In this document: one piece after another, positions 46,001 through 53,697 of the stretch
Position numbering within the stretch: position 1 is the stretch's first letter
How the letters are laid out: each line of letters begins with the position of its first letter
Origin: Arthrobacter endolithicus
GTDB taxonomy: Bacteria; Actinomycetota; Actinomycetes; Actinomycetales; Micrococcaceae
Direction of reading: 5' to 3'
DNA: 64,000 bases
NCBI RefSeq assembly: GCF_026627425.1
Contig: NZ_JAPNLH010000015.1
Span: 34,448-98,447 of the forward strand
The notes under the pieces: model-generated
Databases searched by the model: none
Told to the model about the DNA's origin: nothing
The model's input: the letters and a program-made list of their open reading frames with translations, nothing else
Made by a program: the position numbers and the translations under genes

Positions 46001-46818
46001 CCATGGCCGTTTCCCGCGTTGCACCGAGGCTGCTGTTGCTGGGCGATCCCCAGCAGCTGCCGCAGGTAACGCAGGGCAAGCATCCGGAACCGGTGGATGA
46101 ATCGGCGCTCGGCTGGCTATCGCCCGGCGTGCACACACTGCCGGCGGAACTGGGCTACTTCCTGTCCACCTCGTGGCGGATTCACCCCTACTTGTGCGCG
46201 GCAGTCTCCGATTTCTCCTATGATGGCCGGCTCCGGTCTGCGCCGTCAGCGTCGCTGCGTCACCTCGCGGGCGTTCCCGCGGGCGTGGCCTGCGTTCTTA
46301 TCCGGCACAGCGGCAACTCCACGTCGTCAGGGGAAGAAGCGGCCGAGGTAATCCGGCAGACACGTGCCCATCTTGGTCTTGCCTGGCTGGACCGGAAGCA
46401 AACAGAGGTGCCGCGGCCGCTGGAACAGGAAGACATTCTGGTTGTCGCCGCCTACAACGCCCAGGTCCAGCTCATCGCGCGGGAACTCGGCAGGGCCGGA
46501 CTGGGTAAGGTACGAGTGGGCACGGTGGACAAATTCCAGGGACAGGAAGCGCCCGTGGTGATAGTTTCCATAGCCGTCTCTGCGGCCGGTGACATTCCGC
46601 GCGGCATCGAATTCCTGCTTTCCCGAAACCGCATCAATGTAGCCGTCTCCCGCGGACAGTGGCGCGCCGTTATTATCCGCTCCCCCGAACTGACCAACTA
46701 TCTTCCTGTCCGTCCGGAGGGACTGGCACAACTTGGCGGATTCATCGCCCTCTGCGAGCGGGCGGCGTCCAGCGGGAATGGAGCCCGGGCCACCGGCAGT
46801 TCTGCGGCCGCCCCATGA
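43054..46818 (+). CDS. TM0106-type RecB-like nuclease - RNase H-like - Upf1-type helicase
   Basis: A 1,254-residue fusion. A RecB-type nuclease comes first: GRSDFLVRNYDG, VFDTKLARHAK and LLQLAAYADQL, with cysteines at 37 and at 242, 245 and 248 (CGHCDYC) that could hold an iron-sulfur cluster. Then follow a helix-hairpin-helix (TGISTIDQLAAIPADRL) and an RNase H-like exonuclease start (DIFFDFEGDP, residue 350). The C-terminal superfamily 1 helicase has GPPGTGKTH near 867, LLVIDEAGQFSL, LLGDPQQLPQV, TVDKFQGQEAPVVIV and RNRINVAVSRG. Residues about 575-605 are a glycine-aspartate linker. The biological role is unknown. Confidence 0.87.
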   Translation: MFLLDGAREGGASSTDSPGRPQDLVYSASDLVIAAHCEYQLLRKLDERLGRSTRSVFAVDAMLARTAQLGDVHEHRVLDGFVSRYGAWNPVTAKGVYDVAPAASMDRATLQAKHDESIAALQNGADVVFQAAFFDGTFHGRSDFLVRNYDGTYAVFDTKLARHAKVSALLQLAAYADQLRKAGITPSPAITLVLGDGRHSDHQLADVLPVFRERRTRFLAMTAAHRAQERPVRWADSQYTACGHCDYCVEQVQKNRDLLLVAGMTMAQRQKLQATGISTIDQLAAIPADRLTGLSPTVARLREQAQFQTGTAVPDGVVSYLDKEGLPQTISYRVLENNTLGRLPRPDSGDIFFDFEGDPLWQDAVTGRWGLEYLFGVIEAPLAPDEKPVFRPFWAHNRAEEKRAFLDFLSYVAERRRAHPAMRIYHYATYEKTALRNLSLTHLAGEDAVDALLREGVLVDLYETVRHSLRISADSYSIKKLEPLYMGTTLRSGDVTDAGASVVAYADYCAARDAAETEDATDAEKDSAAALAARILAGIRDYNAYDCLSTLRLRDWLLSVAAARGTPPAGTPAAPDDEDGDGGGDVNGDGNGDGNEDGDGGGNAADSARHRYEPSAEEANLQGYLAALPAGKPLTAQDQAVAMVAAAVGYHRREEKQFWWGHFDRLNQPLAAWEQHRDVFTVDRAEVVEDWVKPTSRSNAVRTLRLSGHLADGSVYAPGKTFFRMYEPPFPEALERADDGMTARAGWFATQVLEVSREAEEDVLLVRERLHNGAEEHRQLPFALTPECPIGTDGQKNALTALAAKVGVSLPFLPADPALDLLQRRPPRLKTLTGLPAVGEGPEAYADAITATVADLDRSYLAVQGPPGTGKTHVGPHVIANLVARGWKVGVVAQSHAVVENLLRAAIRTAGVSADRVAKKVLGTSTEVPWSGRSDDAVAGLLARPGGCLVGGTAWTMTGSKVAADSLDLLVIDEAGQFSLANTMAVSRVAPRLLLLGDPQQLPQVTQGKHPEPVDESALGWLSPGVHTLPAELGYFLSTSWRIHPYLCAAVSDFSYDGRLRSAPSASLRHLAGVPAGVACVLIRHSGNSTSSGEEAAEVIRQTRAHLGLAWLDRKQTEVPRPLEQEDILVVAAYNAQVQLIARELGRAGLGKVRVGTVDKFQGQEAPVVIVSIAVSAAGDIPRGIEFLLSRNRINVAVSRGQWRAVIIRSPELTNYLPVRPEGLAQLGGFIALCERAASSGNGARATGSSAAAP
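44779..44863 (+). repeat. Gly/Asp/Asn tandem repeat inside the TM0106-type gene
   Basis: Imperfect copies of AACGGGGACGGC encode a chain of G, D, N and E between the RNase H-like and helicase parts. The composition recalls calcium-binding or flexible linkers, but no clear EF-hand or RTX nonapeptide is present. Confidence 0.8.
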
Positions 46819-46842
46819 GAGCATTAAGAGGTGTCTAGTCCC

Positions 46843-49800
46843 GTGGAGCTGGAGGTCATTCTGCCGCCCATGGTGGACATTACGGACATTGTCCGGCTGG
46901 TGGGTGAACCGGCACTGGGCCGCGCCCGCCCTTACGCGCGCAACGGATCGGTGCACAGGATCGGCTGGGACCCCACGAAAGGGCTGCTGACCGGAACGGT
47001 GCAGGGCGCCGCCGCTGCTCCGTATCACTGCCGCATCGACCTGGTCGCTCAGGGCAGCGGGCGGCTCATTCCGGTCAGCAGCTCGTGCAGCTGCCCCGTG
47101 GCCTTCGACTGCAAACATGTCGCGGCCACTCTGCTCAGCAGCAATGCCGTGCGCCTGCAGCGGGAGATGGCAACGACCCGCAGTGCTCCGGACCAGGACA
47201 CGTTGACGGCACCGCCTGCGGAGCGCAAACCGCTGGCCGGCTGGAAATCCAGCCTCAGTACTTTGGTCGGGCCGGTAGCCAAACCGGGCCGGGACACCCC
47301 CGGGCGGCTCGTTGCCGGCGGCACCGGCCCGCAGCGCATGACCACGGCGATGGGGCTGCAGTTTGAGCTGCGGCCCGTCGCCCCGGCGCGCCGGACCCGT
47401 TGGGCCATTCCCGGTCCCGCTGCACCAGCCAAGGCCGGAACACGCGGCCCGTCCGCCGGGCCCTATCGTCTGGGCGTCCGGCCGGTCACCCTTAACAGCA
47501 AAGGCAACTGGGTCAAGGGCAGCCTGACCTGGAATACGGTCAGTTACCAGGTGAACAGGCTCAATCTAGACCCGGAACAGCACCGCTGGTTCTGCCAGTT
47601 CGCCCCGCTGCACCGGGCGAACGGCCAAGTCTATTTCGGCCAGGACAATGATTGGCTCTATCTGGATGACTTCAGCAGTCCGCTGTTATGGAATCTGTTC
47701 GACGATGCCGCCCGATTGGGCATCGCTTTGGTGGGGACCAAGAAGGATGCCGTCATCAGTATTGGCAAACATGCCGATGTGAGCATGGACGCCACCGGGG
47801 AAGGGGATTCTTCGTTGCGGCTTGCCGCGGTTCTGCTGATCGACGAGCAGGCTTACCCGCCGCTGGACGCAGGAACCATCGGCAACCATGGCGTGTATGC
47901 CTACCAGGTGTCCCCCGCAGCCATTACCTTGGCGCCGGTTTCCGCTGGGCTGTCAGCCGAGCAGAGGGCTCTGCTGCGACAGAGTGCCGCCGTCGTTATC
48001 CCGGCAGCGGACGTTGACGAGTTCATGACGGAGTTCTATCCCCGGCTGCGCCAAGCAGTCAGCGTCCGCAGCCCGGACGATTCCATCCAATTCCCCAAAA
48101 TCCAACCGCCTGTATTGGTGCTGACTGCTGCCTACGAGCCGGAGCACACGCTGTTGCTGCACTGGGACTGGGAGTATCCGCAGCCCGGTGGCGCCCTGCG
48201 GCTTCCGCTCCACGCGGTACCGCAGGCTGCCGGCTACCGGGATGCGGAGACCGAGGCCACCGTGATGGCGCTGGCCACCGCGGCGCTGCGTCCGGCCGCA
48301 CTCCAGGCCAACGCCATGCTCAAGGGCATCGACGCCGCAGAATTCAGCGAGCGTTCGCTGCCAAAAATTGAAAAGCTCGACGGCGTACGGATGGACGTGC
48401 TCGGGGATCGTCCCGACTACCGCGAACTGACCGATCCCCCGGAACTGACTATCAGTACGGTTGAAACGGATCAGCGGGACTGGTTCGATCTCGGCGTCAT
48501 GGTCACGATCGGGGGACGGAAAATTCCCTTTGATAATATCTTCCGGGCGTTGGCAAAGGGGAAAACCAAGCTGCTTCTGGTGGACAATTCATACCTGTCG
48601 CTGGACCAGCCCATATTTGCCCGGCTTCATCAGCTCATTGAGGAAGCCCGCGCCCTGCAGGAATGGGAAACCGGCCTGCGGATCAGCCGCTACCAGGCCG
48701 GTCTGTGGTCCGACTTCGAGGACCTGGCCGAGGACACGGAACAGGCGCAGAGCTGGCGGGCCGCTGTCACCGGGCTGCTGGAATTGGATGCCGTGAAACC
48801 GACGCCGGTGCCACAGTCTCTGCTCGCCACCTTGCGCCCTTACCAGCTGGACGGATTCACGTGGCTGGCGTTCCTCTGGAAGCACCAGCTGGGCGGCGTC
48901 CTCGCCGATGACATGGGTCTTGGTAAGACGCTGCAGACTCTGGCACTGATACTTCACGCCAAGGAGTCCGCCGGACAAATGCCGTCCGGTCCGAATGGAG
49001 CGCAGCCGGACGGACCACCGGCCGCGCAGCCGGACGGACCACCGGCCGCGCAGCCGGACGGATCACCGGCCGTGCAGCATGATGCACAGTTGCCGTTCCT
49101 CGTCGTCGCACCCACATCCGTGGTTCCCAACTGGCTCTTGGAAGCCGCACGGTTCGCCCCGGGCCTGAAGACGGCCGGGATTACTGACACGCAGGGAAAA
49201 AGCGGCGTGCCGCTGTCCCGCACGACTGCGGGGACCGACGTCGTCATTACGTCGTACGCGCTTTTCCGGCTGGATTTCGAGGCGTATCAGGGGCAGAAAT
49301 GGGCGGGGCTGATTCTGGATGAGGCTCAGTTCGTAAAGAACCGGACCGCGAAAGTCCACCTCTGTGCCAAGGACCTCAAGGTTCCGTTCAAGCTGGCCAT
49401 CACGGGCACGCCGATGGAGAACAACCTGATGGAGTTATGGTCGCTCTTCGCCATCGTGGCGCCGGGGCTGTTTCCCTCAGCGCGTAAGTTCACCGAGACA
49501 TATCAGCGGCCGATTGAACGCGGCGAGGACCAGGCCCTGCTGGCCCAGCTGCGCCGCCGGATCCGGCCGCTGATGATGAGACGCACTAAAGACGCGGTGG
49601 CAAAGGACCTTCCGGCGAAACAAGAGCAGGTGCTGGAGGTGGAGCTGGGCCCGAAGCACAAGAAGATTTACGAGACCTTTCTGCAGCGCGAACGGCAGAA
49701 ACTGCTCGGTCTGATCGAGGACATGGACAAGAACCGCTTCATTGTTTTCCGCTCGCTCACGCTGCTGCGCATGCTCAGCCTTGACGCATCTCTGGTGGAC

Positions 49801-50325
49801 CCGAAGTACGCATCGGTGCCCTCAGCGAAACTCGAGGCCCTCTACGAGCAGTTGGAGGATGTCCTCGCCGAAGGCCACCGGGCATTGATCTTCAGCCAGT
49901 TCACATCGTTTTTAAAGAAGGCGGCCCAGCGGCTGGACGAGATGGGCATCCCCTACTGTTATCTGGACGGATCCACACGACGGCGGGCGGAGGTCATCAC
50001 CAAATTCAAAGACGGCGCCGCCCCGGTGTTCCTCATCAGCCTCAAAGCCGGTGGCTTCGGCCTGAATCTTACCGAGGCGGACTACGTCTTCCTCCTCGAT
50101 CCATGGTGGAATCCCGCGACGGAGAATCAAGCCGTGGACCGGACGCACCGGATCGGCCAGACCCGGAATGTGATGGTCTACCGAATGATCGCCAAAGGGA
50201 CCATTGAGGAGAAGGTGATGGCGCTCAAGGAGCGGAAGGCGCGGCTCTTCGACGCGGTGATGGACGACGACGCCATGTTCAGTTCAGCGCTGACCGCAGA
50301 CGATATCCGTGGGCTGCTGGAGTAA
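46843..50325 (+). CDS. SWIM zinc finger - SNF2-family helicase
   Basis: A protein of about 1,160 residues. An N-terminal SWIM zinc finger (SSCSCPVAFDCKHVAATLL) is followed by a long middle region and a SNF2 ATPase: DDMGLGKTLQT near 695, LILDEAQFVKN, ITGTPMENNLMELW, SLKAGGFGLNLTEAD and QAVDRTHRIGQTRNV. It should move along or remodel DNA-protein complexes. A GTG at 46831 would have AAGAG touching it; the GTG at 46843 has AAGAGGTG 9 bases upstream and is preferred. A 24-residue repeat insert lies right after the Walker A helix. It follows the TM0106-type gene by 24 bases, so both are probably co-transcribed. Confidence 0.9.
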   Translation: MELEVILPPMVDITDIVRLVGEPALGRARPYARNGSVHRIGWDPTKGLLTGTVQGAAAAPYHCRIDLVAQGSGRLIPVSSSCSCPVAFDCKHVAATLLSSNAVRLQREMATTRSAPDQDTLTAPPAERKPLAGWKSSLSTLVGPVAKPGRDTPGRLVAGGTGPQRMTTAMGLQFELRPVAPARRTRWAIPGPAAPAKAGTRGPSAGPYRLGVRPVTLNSKGNWVKGSLTWNTVSYQVNRLNLDPEQHRWFCQFAPLHRANGQVYFGQDNDWLYLDDFSSPLLWNLFDDAARLGIALVGTKKDAVISIGKHADVSMDATGEGDSSLRLAAVLLIDEQAYPPLDAGTIGNHGVYAYQVSPAAITLAPVSAGLSAEQRALLRQSAAVVIPAADVDEFMTEFYPRLRQAVSVRSPDDSIQFPKIQPPVLVLTAAYEPEHTLLLHWDWEYPQPGGALRLPLHAVPQAAGYRDAETEATVMALATAALRPAALQANAMLKGIDAAEFSERSLPKIEKLDGVRMDVLGDRPDYRELTDPPELTISTVETDQRDWFDLGVMVTIGGRKIPFDNIFRALAKGKTKLLLVDNSYLSLDQPIFARLHQLIEEARALQEWETGLRISRYQAGLWSDFEDLAEDTEQAQSWRAAVTGLLELDAVKPTPVPQSLLATLRPYQLDGFTWLAFLWKHQLGGVLADDMGLGKTLQTLALILHAKESAGQMPSGPNGAQPDGPPAAQPDGPPAAQPDGSPAVQHDAQLPFLVVAPTSVVPNWLLEAARFAPGLKTAGITDTQGKSGVPLSRTTAGTDVVITSYALFRLDFEAYQGQKWAGLILDEAQFVKNRTAKVHLCAKDLKVPFKLAITGTPMENNLMELWSLFAIVAPGLFPSARKFTETYQRPIERGEDQALLAQLRRRIRPLMMRRTKDAVAKDLPAKQEQVLEVELGPKHKKIYETFLQRERQKLLGLIEDMDKNRFIVFRSLTLLRMLSLDASLVDPKYASVPSAKLEALYEQLEDVLAEGHRALIFSQFTSFLKKAAQRLDEMGIPYCYLDGSTRRRAEVITKFKDGAAPVFLISLKAGGFGLNLTEADYVFLLDPWWNPATENQAVDRTHRIGQTRNVMVYRMIAKGTIEEKVMALKERKARLFDAVMDDDAMFSSALTADDIRGLLE
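49000..49071 (+). repeat. Three 24-bp tandem repeats in the SNF2 gene
   Basis: Three direct copies of a 24-base unit beginning GCGCAGCCGGACGGACC, with one base change in the third, encode AQPDGPPA repeated. They sit between ATPase motifs I and Ia. The length is a multiple of three, so the frame is kept and copy number can vary. Confidence 0.88.
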
Positions 50326-50360
50326 ACGCAGATCCCCCTTGATGATCGCAGCGGGTGCCG

Positions 50361-50681
50361 CTACTGGACGGTAAGCTCACCCATCCGGCCCCAGCCCTCG
50401 GCGCCGATCTTCTCGCTGATGATCTGCGGCGTTTCAGCCAGGGCCTGGGGCATGACCGTCATCGCGCGCTGGAAGTGCGCGCTGTTGACGTGATCTCCGG
50501 CGGCGTCATCGTGGAAGGCTTCGACCAATGTGAATTCATTGGGATTATCCACGCTCCGGGACCAGTCGAACCAAAGATTGCCCGGTTCCTGCCGCGTGGC
50601 CGCGGTAAATTCGCGGGTCAGATCCAGCCAGCGCTCCGTCCAATCGGGCTTGACGTTGAATTTAACGACGATGAAAATCAT
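50361..50681 (-). CDS. Antibiotic biosynthesis monooxygenase-domain protein (quinol monooxygenase-like)
   Basis: A 106-residue ferredoxin-like dimeric protein of the ABM family. It begins MIFIVVKFNVKPDWTERWLD and has EPGNLWFDWSRSVDNPNEFT and HVNSAHFQRAM, typical of YgiN-like proteins. These oxidise quinols without a cofactor or protect against them. It lies 70 bp downstream of the Old Yellow Enzyme gene on the same strand, and a quinone or enone stress role would fit both. It is convergent with the SNF2 gene. Confidence 0.87.
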   Translation of the reverse strand: MIFIVVKFNVKPDWTERWLDLTREFTAATRQEPGNLWFDWSRSVDNPNEFTLVEAFHDDAAGDHVNSAHFQRAMTVMPQALAETPQIISEKIGAEGWGRMGELTVQ

Positions 50682-50751
50682 TGCACGCCTGCTTCCTCAA
50701 GTAACTGTCCCAAACGGTCCCTGCCATCATTCCACTGACAAAATAGGTCTG

Positions 50752-51825
50752 CTAGCTTGCCAACGCAGGATAATCCGTGTAACCGGCAGCTCCGTCGGTG
50801 TAAAAGGTCAGCGGATCCGGTGCATTCAGTGGCAGGTCCTCCTGCCACCGCCTCACCAAGTCCGGGTTAGCTATCGCCGGCCGGCCCACAACGACTGCGT
50901 CCGCGTGGCCGTCTGCCATCAGCGCCATTGCTTCGTCCCGAGTGGTCACGATGCCGAAACCGCTGTTGAGCAGCAGCGGGCCAGCAAACCAGGCCCGCAG
51001 ATCCTGGACCAAAGAGCCGGTGGGGTCTTGGTGCAGAATGCTCAGGTATGCCAGATTCAGCGGCGCGATCGTCTTCAGCAGCGAGGCATAGGTGGCGCGC
51101 ACGTCTGCGGCGTCAGTTTCCAGGGCGCCCTGGATATTGTGCTCGGGCGAAACCCGGATGCCTACCCGTTCGGCACCTATTTCCGCCGCCACAGCCGCAA
51201 CAACCTCAGCCACAAAACGGGCCCGGTTCTCCGGCGAGCCGCCATAGCCATCGTTGCGCTCATTCGATGCAGGGGAGAGGAACTCATGGAGTAAATAGCC
51301 GTTGGCACCATGCAGCTCGACGCCGTCGAACCCGGCGGTAATTGCGTTGCGTGAAGCACGGACAAACTCGCCAATGACCCCTTTCAGTTCGTCGCCGCTG
51401 AGCTCATGCGGGACGGGATACGCAAGCTTGCCCTCGTAGGTCCGGGTTAACCCGTCGATGGCGATTGCGCTGGGGCCCACCACCGGAAAGCCACCGGTTA
51501 TTGCCTCGTGCGTGACCCGGCCAGCGTGCATGACCTGGGCAAAGATACGGCCGCCCTCCTCGTGGACTGCCTGCGTTACTTTGCTCCAACCTGCCAGCTG
51601 CTCATCCGTGACCAGTCCGGGCTGGCCGGGAAAGCCCTGCCCCGCATGACTGGGGTATGTGCCTTCACTGACGATCAGGCCAAGGGAGGCGCGCTGCCGG
51701 TAATGCTCCGTTACGAGCGGTCCAGGAACCCCGCTCCGCCCCGAACGCGAGCGGGTCAGGGGAGCCATCACTAGCCGGTTTCGCAGCTCAAGAGCGCCAA
51801 CGGTCAGGGGAGAGAACAAGTTCAA
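50752..51825 (-). CDS. Old Yellow Enzyme-family alkene reductase
   Basis: A 357-residue FMN enzyme that reduces activated carbon-carbon double bonds with NAD(P)H. It begins MNLFSPLTVGALELRNR, and VMAPLTRSRS contains the threonine near FMN. The substrate-binding pair is in GVELHGANGYLLHEFLSP (His and Asn), followed by SNERNDGYGGSPENRARF. AVVVGRPAIANPDLVRR is the C-terminal FMN phosphate region. It heads a two-gene leftward unit with the ABM protein. Detoxification of enones or quinones is likely. Confidence 0.93.
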   Translation of the reverse strand: MNLFSPLTVGALELRNRLVMAPLTRSRSGRSGVPGPLVTEHYRQRASLGLIVSEGTYPSHAGQGFPGQPGLVTDEQLAGWSKVTQAVHEEGGRIFAQVMHAGRVTHEAITGGFPVVGPSAIAIDGLTRTYEGKLAYPVPHELSGDELKGVIGEFVRASRNAITAGFDGVELHGANGYLLHEFLSPASNERNDGYGGSPENRARFVAEVVAAVAAEIGAERVGIRVSPEHNIQGALETDAADVRATYASLLKTIAPLNLAYLSILHQDPTGSLVQDLRAWFAGPLLLNSGFGIVTTRDEAMALMADGHADAVVVGRPAIANPDLVRRWQEDLPLNAPDPLTFYTDGAAGYTDYPALAS

Positions 51826-51949
51826 GGGAGTCTCTTTTCAGTCGAGTTAGGTTCACTGGTCCCAACGTCTCTGCCCCTGCCACTATTTCCGTTTGAGAGC
51901 AGAGTCACCACCGCCGGCCCCGGGTTAGCCCCTGACTTTGCGCACAAAA

Positions 51950-51977
51950 AACGCCCCGGTCCTGAGACCGGGGCGTT
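51950..51977 (-). terminator. Strong rho-independent terminator of tRNA-Leu
   Basis: A perfect 12-bp stem, AACGCCCCGGTC and GACCGGGGCGTT, with loop CTGA. Read leftward it is followed by TTTTTTG, a proper U tract, about 38 bases after the tRNA. On the other strand a shorter T-rich tail follows, so it may also work against rightward transcription. Confidence 0.88.
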
Positions 51978-52014
51978 CTTGTTTCCCTTGGTTTGACCCT
52001 GAAGGAATAGAGCG

Positions 52015-52097
52015 TGCGCGAGGGGGGATTTGAACCCCCACACCCGTTAAGATACTGGCACCTGAAGCCAGCGCGTCTGCCGTTCCGCCACTCGCGC
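52015..52097 (-). tRNA. tRNA-Leu(CAG)
   Basis: The reverse strand folds as a class II tRNA. The acceptor GCGCGAG pairs with CTCGCGC, with discriminator A. The anticodon arm CTGGC-TTCAGGT-GCCAG gives anticodon CAG, which reads CUG, the major leucine codon here. A variable arm of the leucine type and the GGGGGTTCAAATCCCCC T-arm follow. CCA is not encoded. Transcription runs leftward into the terminator at 51950-51977. Confidence 0.95.
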
Positions 52098-52405
52098 GCT
52101 GCCGTCTTTTGTCCGGTTTTTCAGCCAGATGGTTCAGAAACCCAAACCAAAAGAACAGCGAGATCAAGATTACCCGACGCCGTGCCGAAATACCTAAACG
52201 CCTGGATCAGCCATGCCAGGGGCCGCCGAACAGAGACCAGTTCGAAGCCGAAGGCGCAGTCATCCGTGACCCTGGCGTGTGGCCATACCGAGGTATGAAA
52301 CTGCGCCCGCAAGGAGCACCAGATGGGGATTTTCATGGTTCCGCCCAGTAGTATCGGGATGGACAAGTTCGCGCAGAATATCGAGAAATTGTGAGGAGAG
52401 GGCCG
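52098..52405. other. 308-bp region between tRNA-Leu and fhaA
   Basis: It must hold the tRNA promoter (leftward) and the promoter of the fhaA operon (rightward). TAGTAT at 52346-52351 is a possible -10 for fhaA, without a convincing -35. GAGGAGAG precedes the fhaA ATG. No gene is visible here. Confidence 0.45.
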
Positions 52406-53215
52406 ATGGGGCTGTTGGATAACGTCGAAAAAGGCATCGAAAAAGCCGTACGTGGCGCCTTCTCCCGTGGATCAAAAGCACAGGTCCAGCCGGTGGAAAT
52501 TGCCAGCCGCCTCCGGCGCGAGCTCGATGACAAGGCCATGACGTTGGCCGCTGGACGGACGTTAGCGCCCAACGTCTTTGACGTTCAACTCAGCGAACAG
52601 GATTTTGAGCGTGCCCGCAGTTGGGGCACCGCGCTGGCCGAAGAACTCTGCGACGTCGTGATCAATCATTCGCGTGGTCAGGGCTATATATTGCAGGGCC
52701 CCGTCCGGGTCGCCTTTCACCAGGAAGCGGAGTTGAAAGCGGGCGTTTTCCAGATCGGCTCCCGGACCGAAAAGACCGGCGGCAGCGCCTCCGCGGACCA
52801 GCCCAAGAGTCAGCCGGAGCAAAATGTGGCCTCGGTCGATGTGCCCGCGGGTTATCCCGCAGGGCCTCCCGCGGCCCCACCGCGCCCACCCGCCCGGGCC
52901 GCAGCACAAAATCTTCAGCCGGTGCTGGACATTGACGGCCAGCGCTACTCACTGAATGCGCCGAGCATCATTCTGGGCCGGTCATCGGATGCCGACATTC
53001 TTATCGATGACACGGGCGTTTCCCGAAAGCATCTGGAAATCCGGACCGAACACGGCCGGTCGACGGCCGTAGATCTGGGATCCACCAACGGCAGCTATGT
53101 CAATGGCCGAAAGGTCTCCGGCAGCACAGAGCTGTCCGACGGCGCCACGGTGACGATGGGCCGGACTAAGATCATTTTCCGGTTACTGCCGATGCGAAAC
53201 GGCGGACGCGGATGA
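52406..53215 (+). CDS. fhaA: FhaA, DUF3662 and FHA-domain protein
   Basis: A 269-residue phosphothreonine-binding protein. The N-terminal DUF3662 starts MGLLDNVEKGIEKAVRGAF. A proline/alanine linker follows, then a C-terminal FHA domain with IILGRSSDADILI, VSRKHLEIRTE and DLGSTNGSYVNGRKV. In mycobacteria FhaA binds phosphorylated MviN and tunes peptidoglycan synthesis. GAGGAGAG lies 5 bases before the ATG. It is the first gene of a chain in which successive genes overlap by 4 bases. Confidence 0.95.
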   Translation: MGLLDNVEKGIEKAVRGAFSRGSKAQVQPVEIASRLRRELDDKAMTLAAGRTLAPNVFDVQLSEQDFERARSWGTALAEELCDVVINHSRGQGYILQGPVRVAFHQEAELKAGVFQIGSRTEKTGGSASADQPKSQPEQNVASVDVPAGYPAGPPAAPPRPPARAAAQNLQPVLDIDGQRYSLNAPSIILGRSSDADILIDDTGVSRKHLEIRTEHGRSTAVDLGSTNGSYVNGRKVSGSTELSDGATVTMGRTKIIFRLLPMRNGGRG

Positions 53216-53697
53216 ATGAGCTCAGCGGCCTGACGGTTACCGTACTGCGCTTTGGCTTCCTGCTATTGCTGTGGGTGATGATCTTCAGTGTGGTCGGGGC
53301 GATGCGCCGTGACCTGGTGATCGGGCGGAGGACCAAGGTCGGCACCCCAACCGCCCGCCAGGCGCGCAGGCACCCCGAGCTGGTGGACGCACCTCCGGCC
53401 CGTGCGCAGGCACGGACCTTGGCGGTCACCGAGGGCCCGTTGGCGGGGCGCACCCTGGAACTGTCCGGGACACCGATTCTCCTCGGACGCGCTCAAGAAG
53501 CCACGCTCGTTCTCGAAGACGATTACGCCTCCGGACGTCACGCCAGGCTCTTCCCGCAGGGAAGCCGCTGGTTCATCGAGGATCTAGGTTCGACGAACGG
53601 CACGTTCCTGGGCGACCAGCAATTGACCCGCGCCTTGCCGGTCGAGCTCGGCGTCCCGGTCCGGATCGGTAAGACGGTCATCGAATTGAGGCCGTGA
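53212..53697 (+). CDS. fhaB: FhaB, membrane FHA-domain protein
   Basis: A 161-residue protein with one N-terminal membrane helix (VLRFGFLLLLWVMIFSVV), a basic linker and a C-terminal FHA domain (ILLGRAQEATLVL, GRHARLFPQGS, DLGSTNGTFLG). The linker has GTPTARQARRH, a plausible threonine phosphorylation site. In mycobacteria the homologue links PknA/PknB signalling to the division site. ATGA overlaps fhaA and GTGA overlaps pstP. Confidence 0.94.
   Translation: MNELSGLTVTVLRFGFLLLLWVMIFSVVGAMRRDLVIGRRTKVGTPTARQARRHPELVDAPPARAQARTLAVTEGPLAGRTLELSGTPILLGRAQEATLVLEDDYASGRHARLFPQGSRWFIEDLGSTNGTFLGDQQLTRALPVELGVPVRIGKTVIELRP

Noticed and set aside
49000..49071. Three regularly spaced direct repeats resembling a small CRISPR array
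   Set aside because: The copies are adjacent without spacers and encode in-frame AQPDGPPA inside the SNF2 protein.
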